64,000 nucleotides of DNA from Candidatus Brocadiaceae bacterium S225. GTDB lineage: Bacteria; Planctomycetota; Brocadiia; Brocadiales; Scalinduaceae. This document shows, piece after piece, positions 59,518 through 64,000 of this stretch (position 1 is the stretch's first letter; each line of letters opens with the position of its first letter). The position numbers were made by a program, and so were the translations under genes. Under the pieces are notes generated by a model. It was given only the letters and a program-made list of their open reading frames with translations. It did not search any database and had not been told where the DNA came from. The DNA lies in assembly GCA_007859995.1 (NCBI GenBank), contig SMSL01000001.1, positions 186,001-250,000 of the forward strand. Direction: 5' to 3'.

Positions 59518-60882
59518 CTACGGTAAATTTTGTTTACCAGTAGGGAATGAAACAGTAACTGTCGTACCTTTTCCTATTTCACTCCGGACGTCTATATCAC
59601 CCCCGTACTGTTTGATCAGATTCTTGACTATAGACAGTCCTAATCCTGTACCACGCTGTTCGACAGTCTTTGCATTTTTGGATCTATAAAATTCGTTAAA
59701 GATCTTATTAAGGTCATCTTTTATGATACCGATTCCGGTATCGGAGATCTCTAACTTAATTTCTTTATTCGTTATTATGCTGTTTATACTTATTGTGCCT
59801 CCTTGTTCAGTGTACTTTACTGAGTTATCAATTAAATTTGTCAGTATAATGTCAAGATCATCCGGAACTATCTTTAGATAAGAAGGCTCGGGCATGGCTT
59901 TAATTATGATTTTCAGATTCTTCGCTTTCGTTTTTTCCTGCATTAGATGTAATGTGTTTTTAACTGCAACATTTATATCAATTGATTTTTTATCACCTTC
60001 TTTGGGCTTTCCTATCTTACCTGCAATCAGATCAAGAAGGCCGTTAACAAGTGTTATAAGGAAACTCGTTCTCTTCTCAGACCTGGTAATTAGATCCATG
60101 GCTTTCGGGGAAATATCTCCGGCATAACCTTCTTCAATTGATTTTAAAAGACTTTGTATTGCACTTAAGGGGGATCTGAGTTCGTGGGTAACCTTGTATG
60201 TGAATTCACTTTTTTCTCTGTCAATTGCTTCAAGCTTCTTATACGCATCGGCGATATCGTTTTTAAGGGCGAGAATTTCATTCTCTCTCTTCCTGAGGCG
60301 GCTATTAACAGATGTGACAAGGTATGCGGAGATGAATAAAGACGTAATGATAAAGAATATTATTGACAGAAAATAAAGGCCGTTGTCATAAACCGGAATT
60401 GGGAACAGCTCTTGAATATGAACATGATGTATAAAAGAGAAATATTCCAGGCTTGACAGAGTGATTATTAATAACGCTGCAAATCCCGTCTGAAGATAGC
60501 AATCCCTTTTCGACAAAAGGATTGCCGCTATAATCACATGAAATACAAAGTAGAAGATTACGGGGCTTTCTGTACCTCCTGTGTAATGTACAAGAAATAC
60601 CAGGGCTATCCAGTCGACAGAAATCTGAAGATTAGCAAAGCCTTCATATGATTTTACGTTTTTCTGAAAATATATACAGACAACGTTAAATATCAATATA
60701 CAAAATGTAATAAAGAGTATTGGCGTAAGAGGTAGACTGATTTTTAAAACTAATCCGGCAAATATAGATGTGATGCATATACCAACGACTATAATCCATC
60801 GAAGATTTATAAACCTTGAAAGGCTTTCAATCAGCTCTTTTTCCAGTGAGGATTTTTCCGGTGTATGAGTATTATATGGCAT
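59518..60882 (-). CDS. RegB-like membrane histidine kinase
   Basis: A 454-residue kinase with six N-terminal helices (residues about 20-215). The loop VHYTGGTESPVIFYFVFHVI lies where RegB/PrrB has its quinone-binding GGxxNPF motif. A coiled coil (ENEILALKNDIADAYKKLEA) leads to HisKA (VTHELRSPLSAIQSLLKSIE) and the ATPase domain (NLIDNSVKYT, SDTGIGI, RGTGLGLSIVKNL). Redox sensing of the quinone pool would suit its position below a NiFe hydrogenase. The redox-active cysteine of RegB is not evident, so this is inference. It lies 17 bases after the receiver gene. Confidence 0.88.
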   Translation of the reverse strand: MPYNTHTPEKSSLEKELIESLSRFINLRWIIVVGICITSIFAGLVLKISLPLTPILFITFCILIFNVVCIYFQKNVKSYEGFANLQISVDWIALVFLVHYTGGTESPVIFYFVFHVIIAAILLSKRDCYLQTGFAALLIITLSSLEYFSFIHHVHIQELFPIPVYDNGLYFLSIIFFIITSLFISAYLVTSVNSRLRKRENEILALKNDIADAYKKLEAIDREKSEFTYKVTHELRSPLSAIQSLLKSIEEGYAGDISPKAMDLITRSEKRTSFLITLVNGLLDLIAGKIGKPKEGDKKSIDINVAVKNTLHLMQEKTKAKNLKIIIKAMPEPSYLKIVPDDLDIILTNLIDNSVKYTEQGGTISINSIITNKEIKLEISDTGIGIIKDDLNKIFNEFYRSKNAKTVEQRGTGLGLSIVKNLIKQYGGDIDVRSEIGKGTTVTVSFPTGKQNLP

Positions 60883-60899
60883 AGGAATTTGTGATACTA

Positions 60900-61325
60900 T
60901 TACTCTTTTTTTGCCAGAAGCTCTGCCGTTTTTTCTAACAGATCTTTTGGTTGAACGGGTTTTTCGATAAAACCATCAACCGGCAGAAAAGTATCATCTT
61001 TTTCAGGAGAAAAATTCATACCCTTTTTTTGCGATATAGCGGTAATCATAAGTATAGGGATGTTTCTGCAATCCTTGTACTCGGAATCCGGTTCTTCACT
61101 CCTCAATTCGTAGGCCACATGAAATCCAGCAGTATCTGTCTCCATCATTACGTCAAGTATTATTAAATCAGGGATTTCCTCTTTTGCTCTTTGCAGTCCC
61201 TCTTCACCGTTACCTGCAGTAATGACGTGATAGCTGTTTGCCTCAAGGGGCATCCTCATCGCTTCAACTATATCGGGGTCATCGTCAATGATTAGTATTT
61301 TCTGGTTTGTCATATAAATTAGCAC
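60900..61325 (-). CDS. Single-domain response regulator near the hydrogenase genes
   Basis: A 141-residue receiver: LIIDDDPDIVEAM, phosphoacceptor in IILDVMMETDTAGF, MITAIS and the conserved Lys in FIEKPVQPKDLL. Between beta 4 and alpha 4 there is an insertion (KKGMNFSPEKDDTFLPVDG) seen in receivers beside hydrogenase or redox genes. No output domain. It is probably phosphorylated by the RegB-like kinase 17 bases downstream. Met5 is an alternative start. Confidence 0.88.
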   Translation of the reverse strand: MLIYMTNQKILIIDDDPDIVEAMRMPLEANSYHVITAGNGEEGLQRAKEEIPDLIILDVMMETDTAGFHVAYELRSEEPDSEYKDCRNIPILMITAISQKKGMNFSPEKDDTFLPVDGFIEKPVQPKDLLEKTAELLAKKE

Positions 61326-61328
61326 CTT

Positions 61329-61402
61329 CCTCTCTTTCGAGAGGAATCCATATTCTGGAATCCTCTCGAAAGAGAGGATAATTATCAGGCGGACGGAGTA
61401 CT
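61329..61402. repeat. CCTCTCTTTCGAGAGG hairpin element (second complete copy)
   Basis: The arms match 58403-58465 over the CCTCTCTTTCGAGAGGAATC core and its complement. The flank ATTATCAGGCGGACGGAGTACT (through 61402) is also shared. The flank contains the stop codon and last codons of the hydrogenase protease gene. Confidence 0.85.
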
Positions 61403-61861
61403 ACAAACTTCTTCAATTCTCATTAGTACTGTATTTATTATATTTGACATTGAATCTGCTAACTCTTTAGAAAGAGTCGTGCCGTAATTAATTATCTTTG
61501 GTTGTATACCCACAATATCAATCTCTGGTGGATTATCAAGCAGTTCAGCCATTTTAATTATTTCCATGAGATCGGTGTCATGTAATGAATACTTCTTCTT
61601 GTTGTAGATTGAATGGACGTCTTCTGAACTAAATGTTGTAACAGTGCCTGGCGCTTTACCGGTTTCAACCGCATCAATAAAAATTACTCTTGCGGCCCCT
61701 TGCATGAGATCGATTAGCTTAAACCCGCCGGTACCACCATCATATATCTCTATACTTTCCGGAAGATCATGCTTCTCAAGCTCATTGATTGTGTGGACGC
61801 CAATTCCTTCATCCATGAGCAGTAGATTACCAATTCCAATAACTACTACCTTGCTATTCAT
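61385..61861 (-). CDS. NiFe hydrogenase maturation endopeptidase
   Basis: A 158-residue protease that removes the C-terminal peptide of the large subunit after nickel insertion. KVVVIGIGNLLLMDEGIGVH with the nickel-binding Glu in DEGIG, EIYDGGTGGFKLIDLM with the second ligand Asp, and VIFIDAVETG are the family signatures. SLHDTDLMEIIKMA carries the third ligand (His). It overlaps the large-subunit gene by 8 bases. The final residues (STPSA) and the stop codon are encoded by the flank of a dispersed hairpin repeat, so the original C-terminus may have been trimmed. Confidence 0.92.
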   Translation of the reverse strand: MNSKVVVIGIGNLLLMDEGIGVHTINELEKHDLPESIEIYDGGTGGFKLIDLMQGAARVIFIDAVETGKAPGTVTTFSSEDVHSIYNKKKYSLHDTDLMEIIKMAELLDNPPEIDIVGIQPKIINYGTTLSKELADSMSNIINTVLMRIEEVCSTPSA

Positions 61862-63146
61862 TTATAAATTTTACCTTCATTAAATGTGTTGAACATGATA
61901 TGCAAGGATCATAAGCCCTTACAAGCATTTCTATATTAAGGATTATGTCATCTCTTGGTTGATCGAGTATATTTGGCACAAGAGTTCTCAAGTCATTTTC
62001 AATGTTTGCCAGGTTCTGGCCGGTTGGGATAATATAGTTAGCATAGGTGATCTTGCCATTATCATCTATTTTATGCTCATGATATAGCGTCCCCCTTGGG
62101 GCTTCTGTGGCCCCTACTCCATGTCCGGCCTTAGGAATCAGTTCTATTTTTTCGTCCTTCAAATCACCTGAAATCAGGTCATCAATAAGCCTGATACTAT
62201 CTTCAAAGCAGTGTACTGTTTCTACTACCTGAGCAACATTATTCATGTACGAATTGTAACAGGGTTGCCTTAATCCCAGTTCCTCGGCAACCTCTTTTGC
62301 TTTAGGGTGCAATTGGTCGTAATTGTTATTAAACCTTGCCAGTGCTCCTACCATATAAGAATCTCTATTTGATCTTGCATGTTTTGCTGTCGAGTGAGTT
62401 ACCATAAACTCCTTTACCTTGTCCAGGTAGTCGGAAGGTTCAACTTCACCATTGTCACTCGATTTGATATTGCCGTCATAAAGGGCGTATTCTTCAGGGT
62501 TAGTCAGGGATATATATTCCGTCTCCCTCTCAAATTCAGGAGTTTTCAGGGCCTTGAAAAATTTTACCGTTTCTTCTATATCCGGCCATAAATCCTCAAT
62601 CCTCTTCTTAAATGCAGCCAGATCTTTTGATTCAGGATTTTTTGAAAAACAGCCTATTTTCAATGTAATGGGGTGAATGTGTCTGCCTCCCACCAATGCG
62701 CATAATTCGTTAGCGATGGTTTTAATTCGCATGCCTCTTAAGACAACCTCTTTGTTGTCTTTTACCATACCAAACACACTGCCCACTCTGAAGAAATCCG
62801 GTGCTGTCAAAAAATAAACATGGAGAATATGGCTCTGAATAAATTCGGCGTTGAGTAATAGTTTCCGTAATCTTATTGTCTGTGCCGAAGGTTCAAATCC
62901 GAGTGCGGCTTCAATGGCTTTTATTGATGTTGTGGTATGGGTAACAGCGCATATGCCACATATGCGTGACGTTATATGTGCAACCTCTTTATACGACCTC
63001 CCAAGTGCCATCGCCTCGAAAAACCGCGGAGATTCCACTATATCCATTCGCAGTTCACGAATCTTTCCTTCCTTGACGTCGATTATTATGTTTCCGTGTC
63101 CTTCGACTCGTGTTATATGTTCAATACCTACGTGAAAATCATGCAT
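61854..63146 (-). CDS. NiFe hydrogenase large subunit, group 3 type
   Basis: A 430-residue catalytic subunit. The N-terminal nickel ligands are Cys63 and Cys66 in RICGICAVTH; the C-terminal ones are Cys415 and Cys418 in DPCISCSTH. The nine residues after His421 (LMKVKFINE) are the peptide expected to be cleaved by the adjacent protease. VEGHGNIIIDVKEGKI and KAGHGVGATEAPRGTLYHEH are typical. The length and ligand motif fit cytoplasmic bidirectional group 3 enzymes (F420-, NADP- or NAD-linked). The diaphorase partner lies outside the window, so the subgroup stays open (3b or 3c favoured). Confidence 0.93.
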   Translation of the reverse strand: MHDFHVGIEHITRVEGHGNIIIDVKEGKIRELRMDIVESPRFFEAMALGRSYKEVAHITSRICGICAVTHTTTSIKAIEAALGFEPSAQTIRLRKLLLNAEFIQSHILHVYFLTAPDFFRVGSVFGMVKDNKEVVLRGMRIKTIANELCALVGGRHIHPITLKIGCFSKNPESKDLAAFKKRIEDLWPDIEETVKFFKALKTPEFERETEYISLTNPEEYALYDGNIKSSDNGEVEPSDYLDKVKEFMVTHSTAKHARSNRDSYMVGALARFNNNYDQLHPKAKEVAEELGLRQPCYNSYMNNVAQVVETVHCFEDSIRLIDDLISGDLKDEKIELIPKAGHGVGATEAPRGTLYHEHKIDDNGKITYANYIIPTGQNLANIENDLRTLVPNILDQPRDDIILNIEMLVRAYDPCISCSTHLMKVKFINE

Positions 63147-63220
63147 TCAATTTTTCCTGAAAAAATATATGTAAGTTTGCTGTTTGCATACTGTCAATTA
63201 TTTACTGCTTACTGTTTTGA

Positions 63221-63964
63221 CTACTCATACTTCTCTTTACTATTTCCCCCAAACAGCATGTATTGTGAAATGGCTTCGTCAACAGTCAATCCATGCTCGT
63301 TTAACAGATTCTTATGCGAAGACAAATTTGGATCATCAATTAAACCGCGGCAGCCAGTACATCCATCATTATAGGTAGGGCAGATTGCCTTACAACCTGC
63401 CCTTGTAACCGGGCCCATGCAGACAAGGCCTTTTTCGAATAGACAGACATTCTCCCTCATCTGACATTCAACACACACCGGATAATCAGGAATACGGGGC
63501 TTTTTCCCAAGTAATATTGCCTTGGTTACTTCAATGAATTCATCTTTGTCTATAGGACATCCGTGTATCCAGTAATCGACCTTGATTACTGACTCAATAG
63601 GTCTTGCAGGGATAGTATCATAATTACTTGCCATTTTACCATAAACAATGTCTTGCACCTTTTCCATTTCAAACTGGTTTTTCAGGCAATTAACACCACC
63701 TATGGTAGCGCATGCACCTAACGCTATTATGATGCCAGCTGTATCTCGTATTTTCTTAATACTTTCTATTTCAGACGTCCTCGTGATACTGCCTTCGACA
63801 AATGCAATGTCATAGTCCTCGCTTTTCTCACTCATCGCTTCTCTGAAAGAGACAATGTCAATTAAATTGACGAGTTCAAGAAGCTGCTCCTCTATGGTGA
63901 GTACCACCAATTGGCAGCCTTCACAGCTTGAAAACGAGAAAAAAGCAACTCTGGGTTTTGTCAT
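63221..63964 (-). CDS. NiFe hydrogenase small subunit, group 3 type
   Basis: A 247-residue electron-transfer subunit without Tat signal, therefore cytoplasmic. Proximal cluster ligands: FSSCEGCQLVVLTIEE, GACATIGG and HGCPIDKDEF. Additional cysteines in PVCVECQMRENVCLFEKGLV, CMGPVTRAGCKAICPTYND and GCTGCRGLIDD suggest two further FeS clusters, as in delta subunits of group 3b/3c enzymes. It precedes the large subunit by 74 bases on the same strand. Its ATG is 37 bases from the window's right edge, and further hydrogenase genes are expected beyond it. Confidence 0.92.
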   Translation of the reverse strand: MTKPRVAFFSFSSCEGCQLVVLTIEEQLLELVNLIDIVSFREAMSEKSEDYDIAFVEGSITRTSEIESIKKIRDTAGIIIALGACATIGGVNCLKNQFEMEKVQDIVYGKMASNYDTIPARPIESVIKVDYWIHGCPIDKDEFIEVTKAILLGKKPRIPDYPVCVECQMRENVCLFEKGLVCMGPVTRAGCKAICPTYNDGCTGCRGLIDDPNLSSHKNLLNEHGLTVDEAISQYMLFGGNSKEKYE

Positions 63965-64000
63965 ATGGCCTCCGAAAGATGTTTTAATTTATGGTAGCTG

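Overview
The window (about 40% G+C by eye) is an ordinary chromosomal stretch of a Gram-negative-type (diderm) bacterium. Evidence for this is lpxK, lipoproteins, exported proteins and an HlyD-type periplasmic adaptor. It carries about 55 supportable protein genes. I recognised no rRNA, tRNA, CRISPR array, prophage or transposase. Gene content (permuted S55 protease, HNH nuclease, DUF350/spermidine synthase, MutL-like ATPase operon, NosL-like/cupredoxin genes, group 3 NiFe hydrogenase, many two-component proteins) fits a planctomycete of the anammox type (Brocadiales, Scalindua-like). No diagnostic anammox gene lies in the window, so this assignment is inference.

Layout. 1-9.4 kb: housekeeping genes (fumarase C-terminus, psd, ribE, pdxA, flavodoxin, rubrerythrin, ksgA, and tsaC-rpiB on the minus strand) with several exported unknowns. 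9.7-21.3 kb: a long plus-strand run. It starts with a circularly permuted SpoIVB-type (S55) protease and a beta-propeller protein. A tight cluster follows: a small protein, a MutL/GlmL-like ASKHA ATPase, a barrel-sandwich/KOW protein, a DUF6754-like membrane protein and three more membrane proteins. No mutase subunit is present. I regard this as the best candidate for an undescribed membrane-associated system. A mobile-looking cassette (four-helix-bundle/IVP gene between 26-bp inverted repeats) sits inside it. 21.4-26.7 kb, minus strand: DHS-like protein, lpxK, HNH nuclease, leuB, thiD. 26.9-30.4 kb: a lipoprotein, DUF350 and membrane aminopropyltransferase operon behind a near-consensus sigma-70 promoter, interrupted by a second inverted-repeat element related to the IVP cassette.

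30.5-38.5 kb is a stress/signalling island. It holds UspA, an orphan Fis-like helix-turn-helix, a sigma-54 promoter with three phased upstream palindromic sites, two receiver proteins, two CBM48 paralogues, Hsp20, a ComEA-like protein and a tandem-domain exported protein. Two genes here look internally deleted in frame: myo-inositol-phosphate synthase and a DegP/HtrA remnant. 38.6-45.1 kb: an alanine dehydrogenase-family protein, then a minus-strand copper-flavoured set (MacB-type ABC transporter, Cys-rich polytopic protein, NosL-like protein, cupredoxin, DUF4405 cytochrome-like protein). 45.5-50.8 kb: a YbhGFSR-type ABC-2 exporter with the tandem ATPase split into two genes. 51-58 kb: an output-less sensor with internal duplications, plus an NtrC-family regulator and its histidine kinase. 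58.5-64 kb: a RegB-like kinase and receiver downstream of a group 3 NiFe hydrogenase (small subunit, large subunit, maturation protease).

The intergenic DNA is rich in short palindromic elements of at least six families, some nested. Two overlap or abut gene ends so closely that they supply a stop codon or displace the expected ribosome-binding site.
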